A stretch of DNA of 40,000 nt from Prorocentrum cordatum (GCA_963575745.1 CAUYUJ010019108.1:1-40000); one strand, 5' to 3'; positions 20,636 to 31,145 are shown, numbered from the stretch's first letter. Numbers and translations are program-made. The notes: generated by a model not told the origin, from the sequence alone.

Positions 20636-20640
20636 TATAA

Positions 20641-21084
20641 GCCTGTAAACGTCAATTCTGGTTTCAAGCGTTGGCTCTCCCGATCTGACTAAAATCTAGT
20701 TCGTTGCGCTGCCCTCGGAACGGCAATCAAAGGAGACGGAAACCAAATTTCAATCAAATGGTCGCCCCTTCCTCTGGGTAGTCGCGGGTGTGCCTGGGTT
20801 CGTTCATGACCGGTTCAACTGGGCGAACGAAACAAAAAGAAAGCCTACGACGGATCTCGCTGCGAGTTGGCTGGTGCAGTCCTGGGCCTGGACATACTTA
20901 GGACAAGTGCTTGATCCTGGCACCCGCCTGGGTTCTAGGAGCGTGCCTCGGGCGCGTCCTAGATCACAAGAGGGGCTTGGAGTTGGTGGTGGATTGACTC
21001 TTGGGTCGGACTTCCAAGGGGGTTCCCCCGAATGATGACCCATCCTGCGCTTTTCTTGTCCAACCTATCCACAAAGATCTCAAA
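20641..21084. other. Unique spacer, no gene recognised
   Basis: No repeat, RNA gene or convincing frame seen. Confidence 0.35.
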
Positions 21085-21400
21085 CTAGGGTGCACGAGTG
21101 CGGAGCCCACGGGCAAAATTACCTAATTGCTTCGCCCTTCCATCGACCATGAACATGTCATCCTTGAAACGAATATGTGATGTGGAACGGGTTAAATGTG
21201 AAGTGAATTGCCCATGCCTCCATGCGGGTGGTGAGGGCCAAATCGGCACCTTCTCCACTGTCGGGCACCCCATGCCGGACCTTCGCACTACCTCCAGAAA
21301 CGATTCGGGACATTCGGGGACTGCAGGTATGCGGTATTGAGCAGCAGCCACAAGCTTCATTCCACCAAATCCGTCAGTGGCAGCGCAAACTACATGACGA

Positions 21401-21437
<37 letters not shown>

Positions 21438-21835
21438 GTTCTGCCGCCGCTCTGCTGTCTCTGACGAGATGGAGGAAGCGGGCAAGCTTGCTGCGCAGGG
21501 TGCGGCCCAACCAGCGTGTCAAACCATACAGCGCGTACTCCCCTGCCGCGTAGGTGTTCTTGACTCCACTTTGTTCGGGTGCTTGCAAGTCTTACGTGTT
21601 TTCACCACAGCCGCATGAAGCTTAACCTTGTGTTGATTGTCTGCAATACTATTGACCACGTCATTGAAGCGAGCTTTATCCACCAGCACTTCGGTGTATT
21701 CTGCGTCGTTGAGGAAGATGCGTCGACGGCGAGGTCGTCAGCCAACGAGTTCAAAGTGCACCTCAGTTCTTCATTATGGTTGTGCTCAACAAGGTCGGGA
21801 GATCTGAACAAGCGCACTGCATGGTTCAGCAGCGG
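21085..21835 (-). pseudogene. Decayed coding-like tract, possibly RT-derived
   Basis: Minus-strand pieces in several frames read like protein: NEELRCTLNSLADDLAVDA, then after a frame change NDAEYTEVLVDKARFNDVVN, then GEYALYGLTRWLGRTLRSKL, and after an AT microsatellite (21411-21438) HIRFKDDMFMVDGRAKQL. The last carries FKDD, reminiscent of a YxDD reverse-transcriptase motif, but the surrounding RT blocks are not evident. Frameshifts and the microsatellite make it non-functional if it was one gene. Confidence 0.25.
21411..21438. repeat. (AT)n microsatellite
   Basis: Pure TA dinucleotide run. Confidence 0.9.
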
Positions 21836-21998
21836 GATCACATTACAATGCGGATGGTGACGATGCTTTGGACCTGAAATTGGCGGTATGTATACTTGCA
21901 CTACGTGCTACTGGAAGGAGCGCCGCCAAAAGTTCATGTGAGTGCATGGGAGCGTTACCCACTCTATGATGCGATACTTCTATTTTAGCTGACTCTCT

Positions 21999-22325
21999 TT
22001 TTACCAGCGACACAAGCGGTACACTCGCATGCGTGTGGCTTGCTCGCAGCCGCTAATCCGCACCAGCGTGCATCTCCAATGGAGCTCGTGACCCCTAGGC
22101 GACATCAAGCTACTCATGTGAGCCCGGACCAACCACCCGCCATCACACATATGTACCACGCAACCTGAGCAACCTATGAATGGACGCTGGCAACTCCGCA
22201 ACGTCCTCGGCCCCTGGAGCTCGAGCTGTCCCAAACCGAGAGTGGCAAGTTCGGCAGATTACCGGCAGAAGATCCACCAAGGATCGACCGCGGGGTGGGC
22301 CGTCGAGGAGGCTCTCCACGCCGAA
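21999..22325 (+). pseudogene. Copy 2 of the dispersed gene family seen at 11966
   Basis: FYQRHKRYTRM (21999) through KLLM and ARTN aligns without gaps with 12008-12142 (24 of 45 codons identical). After a further 45 codons, KIHQGSTAGWAVEEALH aligns with KIHPGRVAGRAVGEELH at 12275. Two in-frame stops (TGA at 22089-22091 and at 22119-22121) break this copy. Conservation at protein level on this strand, with many silent or conservative changes, argues that the ancestor was coding. No named family. Confidence 0.5.
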
Positions 22326-22784
22326 ACCTCCCAGCTTCTCCTCTGCGGCGCACCGCTCAGAGTGCAGCCCAATATCCAACATCAAGCTGATCGGCACGCA
22401 CATGCATGTGGGCCCTCGCCCACGAGGGAGGCTGGTTGGGTTGGCTGGAGAGGAGGTTTTTGAAGCCTTCCAGGGCCACTCAAAATCAGGTTGGATTGAC
22501 TTGGATGGGCTGGCTCGGGAGGCTTGGCTGGCCGGGCTGGCTGCGGGGCAGGGAGGGCACAACAGCTCATTGGATGTCTCCAAAACCAAATCAGGACATG
22601 GGAGAAATCGCTGTCAAGGCGATGTGTACCAGGAGCGAGTGGGTACGGTTGGGGTGAACATCTTGACAACAACACTGGCTGCGCCATGCCCAGCGGGAGC
22701 GAACGAGTACGCTTGGAATACATTTCCTGAAAATATCGGCTTGGAAAACATATCGCGGACATCGCATGTTTGCCAGCGTGGGTG
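22326..22784. other. Spacer, no gene recognised
   Basis: A short GGCTGG/GGCTCGG-rich stretch (22430-22550) looks like a degenerate short repeat. Otherwise nothing recognised. Confidence 0.35.
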
Positions 22785-23095
22785 TGTATGATATGCGGTG
22801 CAATCCAGGTGGTGCTGTCGATGTTGCACAATCTATCTGGTGTACCCAATGTAGTGCAAGATAGGTTGTGCAATCTATTTGACGCAAAACATGTGATGCA
22901 TTCTATGTTGTGCGAGCTCTGTGGTGCATGCAAGCTCTGTCAAGCAGGCCACGCGGTGCAGTCTATGTGGTGTGGGCTGTATCGGGCTTGCTGTACGTGC
23001 TGCAAGCTATGTGGCGCAATCGATGTCATGCGCCTCTGTGGTGCAAGCAGTGCTTTGCAAGCTATGTGGTGCAAACCATGTGGTGCACCCAGCGC
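22785..23095. repeat. Degenerate GCAAGCTATGTGGTG repeat, copy 1
   Basis: Repeated variants of GTGCAAGCTATGTGGTGCA, spaced irregularly at about 15-25 bp. The same family occurs at 25745-25930 and in a short form at 27670-27700. Confidence 0.65.
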
Positions 23096-23280
23096 ACGGG
23101 GCGACCTCCGAGCGGCAACGGACGGGCACCAGGCGAAATCTCGCCACACCCACCCACGAGGCGCCCTCGGGCGGGCACCGTGCGAACGCCCGACGCACGC
23201 ACCGCGCGCAAGGGGCGCTCACGAGGCGCCCACGACAAGTCACCAACCGGGCACCAGGCAAAAACCTGTCATACCGATCC
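23096..23280. repeat. Degenerate GC-rich short repeat
   Basis: Variants of CGGGCACC, GGCGCCC and CACGAGGCGCCC recur. No gene. Confidence 0.4.
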
Positions 23281-24245
23281 AGTTTCTTAAGAGCGCAAGT
23301 CAGAAAACATATGTGCAAACACTGTTTGGGGCACTTGCAACGCAATGTGCGCTGGGAGCGAGCGGGCGCGCTCGGAGCGGGAATCTGGGCTTTCGTTGGT
23401 TGGTGGTGATGTGTGTTGGTTTTGAGCTGGTGTGCTCAGATCGAGTTTTCGTGAAACCACGCTGGCAACGCGAAGTGCACCAGAAACCAATCGGCACGCT
23501 CGAATTGAGCTGCCTGCTAGCTTTGCGCCGGCTGGTCACACCACGTCACAATACATGATGCCACACGACACGACACGACCTCCCCCCCCACACAGCGCAC
23601 ACTACGCCCCGCCAAATACCACAGCACACCACACACCAGCACAACATGCACCACGCATCACGCAGCACACAGCACGCACACGCACACAATTTTGGAGTCG
23701 CGGCCACGCACGCAGCGACGTGCAGGAGGCTGTCGGAGAAGCGCCTGGAGGGCCTGGCGAGGCCACCGAAGCGGCCCTGGACAGCCCAGCGAGGAGCACA
23801 AAGTTCACCCCCATGGAACCACGCTTTGCGGGCGTCTCTCGGGGGGCAGCCGAGGAGAGGCGACGAGCGAGGAAATTACCAACAGGGGAACGACCGCGGA
23901 GGAGGGGGACAGACGTGGGTGCGCCGACACGCCCATTGACGGACTACTCGGGGTCCACAAGCAGCAAGCACGCACAGACCACACTTCACGTCAAGCACCA
24001 CAAGCCACACCACACACACTTGCACGTACCGCGCAACTGGCAGCACGCGCCAAATTCCAAACTATTTTTCAGGCATGCGCAAGCAGACGCGCTCGAGACC
24101 GGAACCCATGCGCATCTTCAACCCACCAAATGGTAGCGCTGGGCTCCGTGCTCTTCACAGGAACGCCGCGCCACGAGCGAGGCCAGCAAGTCCTACAGAC
24201 CGTACGGGCGCCCACAGACGAATCGCGAGCTGGAAAGCATGCGCG
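23281..24245. other. Spacer with a CA-rich stretch, no gene recognised
   Basis: CACA-rich DNA at 23565-23690 (acacgacacgacc, cagcacacc and similar). Several frames are open through it, giving His/Thr-rich sequence without motifs. Confidence 0.4.
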
Positions 24246-24249
24246 TGTC

Positions 24250-24545
24250 CTACCTCCTCCTTTGGAGGAGAGGTGGAAGGAGGAAGAGGAGGCGAAGGAG
24301 GATGGACGAGTACAGGGGCGGAAAGAGAGAAACAGGAGGATGAGGAGCAGGAGTTGGATCGGCGCCAGAGGACCAGGAAGAGCAAGGCGAGGAGGACCAT
24401 GAATGCGAGGGGCGTGATGATGAGGCGATGGAGAGGGAGGAGGAAGACATAAGAGGAGGGTAGAGGAGGACCAGTAGGGATGCTGACAATGGGACGACGA
24501 TGGAGCATGAGAGCATGGGGAGGAGGAGAAGGCCAGTTAGAAGAG
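24250..24545. repeat. GGA/GAG-rich purine tract
   Basis: Long, irregular purine-rich plus strand (ggaggag, gaggag, ggaagg), interrupted by unique sequence. Confidence 0.6.
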
Positions 24546-24554
24546 GATGGGCGA

Positions 24555-24908
24555 GGAGCAGCTGGGCGAGACGGGCTTCTGTGCAGACGGCGCCCGCCGC
24601 CACTCTGTCAGGCCACCGACGTGGTCGACACCCGTCGAGAATACGTGCCCGTCGACTGCCTGCGGTCAGCACCAGGAGAGGGCGGGGAGGTGCCGAGGGC
24701 CTTCCACGCCTCGTTCCCCTCAACAGACGGAAGCAACATCTGGACGCATTCGGATGAGAACTGGCGCGTTTGTGGAGGCTGCATCGTGGGCGCGGCGGCC
24801 GGTTCAAAGACCTGCCGGGACTTTCCGAGAGCGTCCCGGAACACTCTGGAGCGACGTATTTGCATCCCAGGCCTGCCCGAGTTCGCTCAGGAGGGCCTAC
24901 AGAACTAC
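24555..24908 (+). CDS. Weak candidate exon, unknown protein
   Basis: In the plus frame open from 24480 to 25109 the middle part reads like protein: ATDVVDTRREYVPVDCLRSA, FHASFPSTDGSNIWTHSDEN, WRVCGGCIVGAAAGSKTCRD, with several Cys. It then runs into the inverted-repeat element at 24909. No start, acceptor or family recognised. Confidence 0.25.
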
Positions 24909-25070
24909 GATGGCCGGCAATCGAAGGATTGCAAAAAAACCCGTTTCATCCTCGAGAGGGTTTTTTTGCAATCCTGGTTTTTTTTGCAATCCTTCGAAGG
25001 ATGGCCGGCAATCGAAGGGTTTTTTTGCAATCCTTCGTTCATATGCCGTTTCACCCTCGAGAGGCTTTGC
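24909..25070. mobile_element. Inverted-repeat element with poly-T/poly-A arms
   Basis: TCGAAGGATTGCAAAAAAACC (24921-24941) is mirrored by GGTTTTTTTTGCAATCCTTCGA (24976-24997). ATGGCCGGCAATCGAAGG occurs twice (24909 and 25001) and GGTTTTTTTGCAATCC three times. A perfect 14 bp palindrome, ATCCTTCGAAGGAT, lies at 24989-25002. CCTCGAGAGG occurs on both sides (about 24950 and 25055). It looks like a small foldback or nested element. Confidence 0.7.
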
Positions 25071-25470
25071 GCCGTGTGGCGTCGGAACGTGCCTGCACCA
25101 GCCGCCTGACTGCATCTGCGTACTCCACCGGTGGTGCAGTCAGTTTCTGCCGAGGACGACTGCATCTTATGATCGAGAACGGGTAGGGCCTCCTCTTTCT
25201 CTACTCCCCCTCTCCCTCCTCCCCCTGCGGCAGGATCGTGTGCTGACGACATGGGCGCAGGTTTCTGACGCTGCGTGGGTCGTTCAACCTTCAACGACAG
25301 TAGTTTCTCGGTCTGCAGATTGCTGGATAGTGGCCGACTCTGGGCCGCTGCTGGTGTTCCACCTTGAACATCTGCGCTGGGATCGCCGCCGCGTCAACAT
25401 GACGCGAGTCTGCCGTGCCCCCATCTCCCTCATCTCTCTTTCCCCCCTCACCCCCCCTCCCCTACGATTA
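25071..25470. other. Spacer, no gene recognised
   Basis: Includes C/T-rich stretches at 25190-25225 and 25415-25465. No coding motif. Confidence 0.35.
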
Positions 25471-25648
25471 CTCCAGATTTCGTAATAAAAGGGAGGGGGT
25501 CTGGACCCTCCAAGATAAGCCATTTCAGACCTCCCCCGTGGGAGAACCCTCCAAAACATCGTCCCCAGACCCCCCCAGGCCCTCCAAGATAGCCTGGAAG
25601 ACCCCCCCCCGAAATGAGACCCCCCTCCTTTTATTACGAAATCTGGAG
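25471..25648. mobile_element. 178 bp MITE with long terminal inverted repeats and TA duplication
   Basis: The left end starts CTCCAGATTTCGTAATAAAA at 25471 and the right end at 25648 is its exact reverse complement over at least 24 bp, extending into AGGGGGTCT with one indel. Each end is bordered by TA (25469-25470 and 25649-25650), as in Tc1/mariner-type and Stowaway MITEs. The interior is C/A-rich with CCTCCAAGATA repeats and no coding capacity. Confidence 0.85.
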
Positions 25649-25744
25649 TACACGTTATGTGCACTACCCACCGCACTCCCTTCACCCTTGGCTATGTCCA
25701 GCCAGGCTGCCGCCTCTCCCTCGTACTAGATACGACGCAGGATT

Positions 25745-25990
25745 TCAACATCTGATGCATGATGTTTGCAAGCTTGGGCCCCAGGCGATGTGTGCTCTAG
25801 CACTGTGGATCTACAGTGGATTTGGTGCAAGCTCTGTCGTTCACTCTGTGGTTCATGCCATGTGTTGCAGTCTATCTGGTGTCGGCTTGGTGGTACGCTC
25901 TATGTGGTGTAAGCTAATTTCGGTTCGCAGTGAGTTGTCCACTCCACTGCTCGCGCAAACATCCCACCCACCCACCCGCAACTTGATTTG
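25745..25990. repeat. Degenerate GCAAGCTNTGTGGTG repeat copy 2 plus conserved spacer
   Basis: Short repeats (ggtgcaagctctgtcg, gttcatgccatgtgttgcag, ctctatgtggtg) as at 22785, then gctcgcgcaaacatcccacc and tttgcaaac just before the GAC tract. The same spacer occurs at 27735-27785 before the GAT tract. Confidence 0.6.
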
Positions 25991-26035
25991 CAAACTTTCT
26001 TAAGACCGTGACGGTGGGTACCAAATGGCACTTGG

Positions 26036-26995
26036 CAACAATAGCGACGCCGACGACGACAGCGACAACGACAACGACGCCGCCGACAACGACTATGACG
26101 ACGCCGACGACGTCTCCAACGACTTCGACGACGCCGACAACGGCAACGACGACGACACCGACGACGAGGACGAGGACGACGCCGACGCCGACGACGACGA
26201 CGACGATGACAACGACGACGACGATGACGACGCCGACGACGATGACAACGACGACACCGACGACGACGACGTTAACGACGCCGACGACGACGGCGGCGAC
26301 GACGATGACGCCGACGTCGACGACGACGAAGACGACGCCGACGCCGACGACGACGACGACGACGACACCGACGACGACGACGCCGACGCCGACGCCGACG
26401 CCGACGACGACGACAACGACGACGACGATGACGACGCCAACGACGATGACAAGGCGACACCGACAACGACTACGACGACATTAACGACGCCGACGACGAC
26501 GACGAAGACGACGCCGGCGACGACGACGACGCCGACGTCGACGACGACGAAGACGACGCCGACGCCGACGCCGACGACGACGACGAAGACGACGACGACG
26601 ACGTCGCCAACGAAGACGACGACGAGGGAGGAGGGAGGACGACGACGGCGACAACGACGACAACGACGACAACGACGAGGGAGGAGGGAGGGCGGCGACG
26701 ACGCGAACGACGAAAAAGGAGGAAGGACGGCGACGCCGACGACGACAACGACGAGGGAGGAGGGAAGACGACGATGACGACAACGACGACGACGACGACG
26801 GCGACGAAATAGGAGGGACGACGACGACGAGGGAGGAGGAGGACGAAGGACGACCACGGCGACAACGACGACGGAAACGACCACGACGCCAAAGAGGACG
26901 ACGACGACGAACACGAGGAACGACAGAGGACGACGTGGGCGACGACAACGACGACGCAGGAGGGAGGACGGCGACGACGACGACGCAAGAGGGCG
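26036..26995. repeat. ~950 bp (GAC)n-dominated microsatellite
   Basis: GAC/GCC/AAC triplets, later mixed with GGAGGGAGGACG blocks (26627-26985). It gives Asp runs, Thr-Pro runs or Arg-rich sequence on the plus strand and Ser, Val or Arg runs on the minus strand; none should be called a gene. Confidence 0.95.
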
Positions 26996-27455
26996 CGCGC
27001 ACGCTTTTGTTGAACATCCGTGTTGCGAAACCTTATGTTTTTGTAGGTTTTTTGGACACACGATTTTGAAATCCTTCCGAAACCGATGGGTTTTGAAGGA
27101 TTTCGGCATACGCGCGCGACGACGCGCGCGTCTGCACTTCGTCCCAGTTTTTGCAGAGGATTCTCGCGACGGCACACGCGCAAGGGCGTTGGACAGATTT
27201 CGACATGCGCGCGCGCGCGAAGCCCGTTTGGTAGCATTTTGTGAAAAACTTGAAAAACCAATGGTTTTCTTAAGATTTCGCAAGAGCTCGCGCGTAAGCT
27301 TTTTTAGCAAATCAGTGTTGCGAAACCCTGTGTTTTTGTAAGTTTTGTGGAAACTCGAATGCGCAAGCCTTCCGACACATAAGGTTTTTGAAGGATTTCG
27401 GCATGCGCGCGCGACGACGCGCGCGTGTGCACTTCGTCCGATTTTTTGCAAGACA
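26996..27455. repeat. 294 bp tandem repeat with GCGCGC blocks
   Basis: TGTTGCGAAACC at 27021 recurs at 27315, as do the T-rich segment, GAAGGATTTCGGCAT and CGCGCGACGACGCGCGCG (27110 and 27405). Each unit carries a short hairpin, GAAATCCTTC/GAAGGATTTC in unit 1. GCGCGC blocks lie at about 27108, 27203, 27290 and 27402. Confidence 0.8.
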
Positions 27456-27664
27456 TTCGTGAACAAGTCTTATTTTAAACCGAAGAATGTCCCCGCGTAT
27501 GGTTTTTTACAAGGGAACCTCAGGGGGAGCGATACTGGCCCCCCTGGGGTAGTGAAAATTCATCTTTAGGATGGACATGTGGTCATAATCATATATGATT
27601 TACGTGCCCGGAAGGGGGGGATAACGCCGGGGGGGGGGGTAGAGTCTATTCTCCTTTTAGAAAG
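27456..27664. other. Spacer, no gene recognised
   Basis: Contains a G-run (27630-27641). Nothing else seen. Confidence 0.4.
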
Positions 27665-27844
27665 GAGAAGTAAGTGGTGCAATACATGTGGCGCATGCTC
27701 TGAACTTTTGAACTATTCGGACTTGTCACGCCAATGCTCGAACAAACATTCCACCCACGCACCCCTAACCTCTTTGCAAAACCCACCTGGTGCAACGACG
27801 CCAGGACCCTGCCCATGCAGATCCATGACTCGGGAGGGCGACTG
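27665..27844. repeat. Short GTGGTGCAA repeat copy 3 plus conserved spacer
   Basis: agtggtgcaatacatgtggcgcatg, then gctcgaacaaacattccacc and tttgcaaaaccc, matching 25745-25990 in order. Confidence 0.55.
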
Positions 27845-28080
27845 ATGATAGTGACGACGACACAAGCGACGACGATGACCATGCTGTTGGCGATGATGAT
27901 GAGGGCGACGGCAACAATGATGATGCAGCTGCTAATGATGATGGGGATGATGAAGACGATGATGATGGTGATGATGCTGATCATGATAATGATCACGACA
28001 CCGATGGTGATGGTGATGAAGCTGATGGTGGTGACGACGATGGCAACGATGACGCTAGCGATGCTGATGTCGACATTGTT
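27845..28080. repeat. (GAT)n microsatellite
   Basis: GATGAT/GACGAT triplet tract. The same flanking order as the GAC tract at 26036. Confidence 0.9.
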
Positions 28081-28490
28081 GCTGATGGCAAGGAAGTGCG
28101 CGCGCGCAGAACCCCCGAGATTGTTGATAGGGAATCTGTTTGCGTTTGCTACGTATTTTGATATAGGTATGCTAACACTCTTATAACGATTCCGACATGC
28201 GCGCGCGAGGACGCACGCGGGAATCCCGCATGGTATTATTCGACAAAGGTGGCGTCTGCGAGGTGATTGTGGGATATTTTCGACATGCGCGCGCGTGGCC
28301 CGCATGGTCTCGTTTGATAGAACGACGACAAGCCAGTTGTATTCCTGTGATTTTACCAGGTGCGCGCGCATGAATCTGGCAAGTTGGGCGATCGGATATG
28401 ACTTGTTGATCGCTTCTTTGACAATTTTGGGGAACAACTGGTGCTTGAAGAAACTGGGGATATGCGCGCGCGTGTGGTCCGCAATGTGTT
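28081..28490. repeat. Region punctuated by GCGCGCGC blocks
   Basis: TGCGCGCGCG blocks lie at about 28097, 28199, 28286, 28362 and 28464, separated by A/T-richer sequence containing TTTGATA or TATTTTGATAT. A degenerate relative of the 26996-27455 repeat. Confidence 0.6.
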
Positions 28491-28787
28491 ATTTGATATT
28501 GGTTCGTCGGCCAAGCGCCCGAACGATAAAACCGAAAGCTCCGCATCGTGCGACATGGCAGAGGTGCGGGGGGGGGGGGAGATAAGGAAGCTGGGGTCGA
28601 GGTAAGCCGCAACGGCCCTTTGTGTTCGTGCTCCCCTCGAGGAGTTGGAGGACACAGGCGTCCGCAACCGCCATCGTCATGACCCCTTGACCATGGTGGC
28701 ACGAGCGGCCAGCGTGATTCAAAGAGCACCCATGACCCGCACTGACGCCCCCGAGCAACATCTTGTTTTTTTTTGGTGTCTGTTTTT

Positions 28788-28841
28788 CCCAACCATCCTG
28801 TGGTGTTGGGTCCTCGTTTTGAAGAGACAGCGCCCCGCGTC
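28788..28841. repeat. Conserved pre-array segment, copy L1
   Basis: CCCAACCATCCTGTGGTGTT, GGGTCCTCGTTTTGAAGAGA, CAGCGCCCCGCGTC. Nearly identical to 32121-32177 and related to 38528-38583 and 36481-36545. Preceded by T-rich DNA and followed by a CTCTC tract. Confidence 0.9.
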
Positions 28842-28844
28842 CCT

Positions 28845-28925
28845 CCTCTCCTCTCCTCTCCTCTCCTCTCCTCTCCTCTCCTCTCCTCTCCTCTCCTCTC
28901 CTCTCCTCTCCTCTCCTCTCCTCCC
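28845..28925. repeat. (CTCTC)n microsatellite
   Basis: Pure TCCTC pentanucleotide tract between segment L1 and the 77 bp array. Confidence 0.95.
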
Positions 28926-28968
28926 TCCCATGCGCCTCGTTACCTCCCTGCGGTTCACCCACCCAGGA

Positions 28969-30555
28969 CAACGTTTCGTGGTCCCATGGGGAGCTCCACC
29001 GAAGGCTCCAGTGGCAGGGTCCGCATGCGTCGACGCCACCCAGGACAGCGTTTCGTGGCCCTATGGGGAGCTCCACCGAAGGCTCCAGTGGCAGGGTCCG
29101 CATGCGTCAGCGCCACCCAGGACAACGTTTCGTGGCCCCACAGGGGGCTCCGCCGAAGGCCCCAGTGGCAGGGTCTGCGTGCGTCAACGCCACCCAGGAC
29201 AGCATTTCGTGGCCCCATAGGAAGCCCCACTGAAGGCTCCAATGGCAGGGTCCGCATGCGCCAGCGCCACCCAGGACAACGTTTCGTGGCACCACAGGGA
29301 GGTCAACCGAAAGCCCCCGTGGCAGGGTCCGCATGCGTCAACGCCACCCAAAACAACGTTTCGTGGCCCCACAGGGAGCTCAACAGGAAGCTCCTGTGGC
29401 AGGGTCCGCATGCGTCAACGCCACCCAGGACAACGTTTCGTGGCCCCATAGGGAGCCGCACCGAAGGCTGCAGTGGCAGGGTCCGCATGCGTCCACGCCA
29501 CCCAGGACAACGTTTCGTGGCCCCCACAGGACGCTCCACCGAAGGCTCAATTGGCAGGGTCCGCATGCGTCAACTCCACCCAGGGCGGCGTTTCGTGGCC
29601 CCCATAGGGAGCTCCACCGAAGGCTCAATTGGCAGGGTCCGCATGCGTCAACTCCACCCAGGGCGGCGTTTCGTGGCCCCATAGGGAGCTCCACACAAGG
29701 CTCCAGTGGCAGGGTCCGCACGCGCCAACGCCACCCAGGACAAAGTTTCGTGGCCCCCACAGGACGCTCCACCGAAGGCTCCAGTGGCAGGGTCCGCATG
29801 CGTCACCGCCACCCAGGACAGCGTTTCGTGGCCCCATAGGGAGCTCAGTGGAAGGCTGCAGTGGCAGGGTTCGCATGCGTCAACGCCACCCAAGACAGCG
29901 TGTGGTGGCCGCATAGGGAGCTCCACCGAAGGCTGCAGTGGCAGGGTCCGCCTGCGTCAACGCCACCCAGGACAACGTTTCGTGGCCCCACAAGGAGAGC
30001 TCCACCGAAGGCTCCAATGGCAAGGTCCGCATGCGTCGACGCCACCCCGGGCAACGTTTCGTGGCCCCATAGGGAGCCCCACCGAAGGCTCCAGTGGCAG
30101 GGTCCGCATGCGCCGACGCCACCCAGGACAGCGTTTCGTGGCCCCAGAGAGGGCCCCACCGAAGGCTCCAGTGGCAGGGTCCGCATGCGTCAACGCCACC
30201 CAAAACAGCGTTTCGTGGCCCCCATAGGGAGCTCCACCGAAGGCTGCAGTGGCAGGGTCCGCCTGCGTCAACGCCACCTAGGACAGCGTTTCGTGGCCCC
30301 ACAGGGAGCTCCACCGAAGGCCCCAATGGCAAAGTCCGCATGCGTCAACGCCACCCATGTAGGCACACCCCTCACACGGTTCGTGGCGCCCCACAGGGAG
30401 CTCCACCGAAAGCCCCAGTGGCAGGGTCCGCATGCGCCAACGGCACCAATGACATCGTTTCTTGGCCCCACCGGGAGCTCCACCGAAGGCCCCAGCGGCA
30501 CCGTTCGCATGCGTTTCCCCCACCCAGGACAGCGTTTCGTGGCCCCATCGGGAGC
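28969..30555. repeat. 77 bp minisatellite array A, about 21 units
   Basis: Unit CGTTTCGTGGCCCCATAGGG, AGCTCCACCGAAGGCTCCAG, TGGCAGGGTCCGCATGCGTC, AACGCCACCCAGGACAA. The unit is 77 bp (not a multiple of three) and nearly stop-free, so frames are open on both strands for hundreds of codons. It decays at the right end. Confidence 0.97.
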
Positions 30556-30579
30556 CCACTCTCGCTGAGCTGGAACCCA

Positions 30580-30870
30580 CGCCGCGTGCGGCTGGAACAC
30601 TCGCGTTGGATGAACATTAAAGGCTGCATCCGACACCGTGGGCGGCTGGAACACTTTCCCTTGTACAAAATTTAAAACTTGAGCCACCCCTTCTTGTCGG
30701 TATGGGCGGCTGGAACACTTTCCCTCGTAAAAACTGAAGGCTGGAACCGCACCCGTGGGCGGCTGGAGCATCTTCCCTGGTAGAAATTAAAAGCTGGAAC
30801 CACCCATTCTTGCCGGCATAGGCGGCTGGAACACCCTCCCTCGGAAAATTGAAGGCTGAAGCCTCACATG
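30580..30870. repeat. Array with alternating 53/64 bp units
   Basis: GGGCGGCTGGAACACTTTCC recurs at about 30588, 30641, 30705, 30758 and 30821, with intervals 53, 64, 53 and 63. Two alternating variants make a higher-order unit of about 117 bp. Confidence 0.8.
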
Positions 30871-31000
30871 GGTTATAGGTTTCACAATGAAAATAAATCG
30901 GGGGGAAGGGCGGGCTGACGGGCCGTGGGCGGTGGTCCTAGCAGTGTATCCACGCCTCGCTCCCAAACTGGGTCAATCCGCGCGCTCTTCTGTCGGTCAG
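30871..31000. other. Short spacer
   Basis: No gene or repeat recognised. Confidence 0.4.
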
Positions 31001-31145
31001 ACGGTCCGTCGGTCGTCGTCGTCTCGGTCGTCGGTCGGACGGTCCATCCCGCTTGTCGTCTCGGTCGGTCGATCGGTGCTGGCGTCGGTCGTCGGTCGGT
31101 CGGTCGGTCGGTCGGTCGGTCGGTCGTCGTCGGTCGTCGGTCCAC
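31001..31145. repeat. (GTCG)n microsatellite
   Basis: GTCGGTCG tetranucleotide tract with GTCGTC interruptions; purest at 31085-31125. Confidence 0.9.

Noticed and set aside
26036-26995. Asp-, Thr- or Ser-rich proteins of 250-450 codons
   Set aside because: Products of the GAC triplet tract in different frames and strands.
28969-30555. Repeat proteins on both strands of array A
   Set aside because: The unit length is not a multiple of three and both strands are open; this shows lack of stops, not selection.
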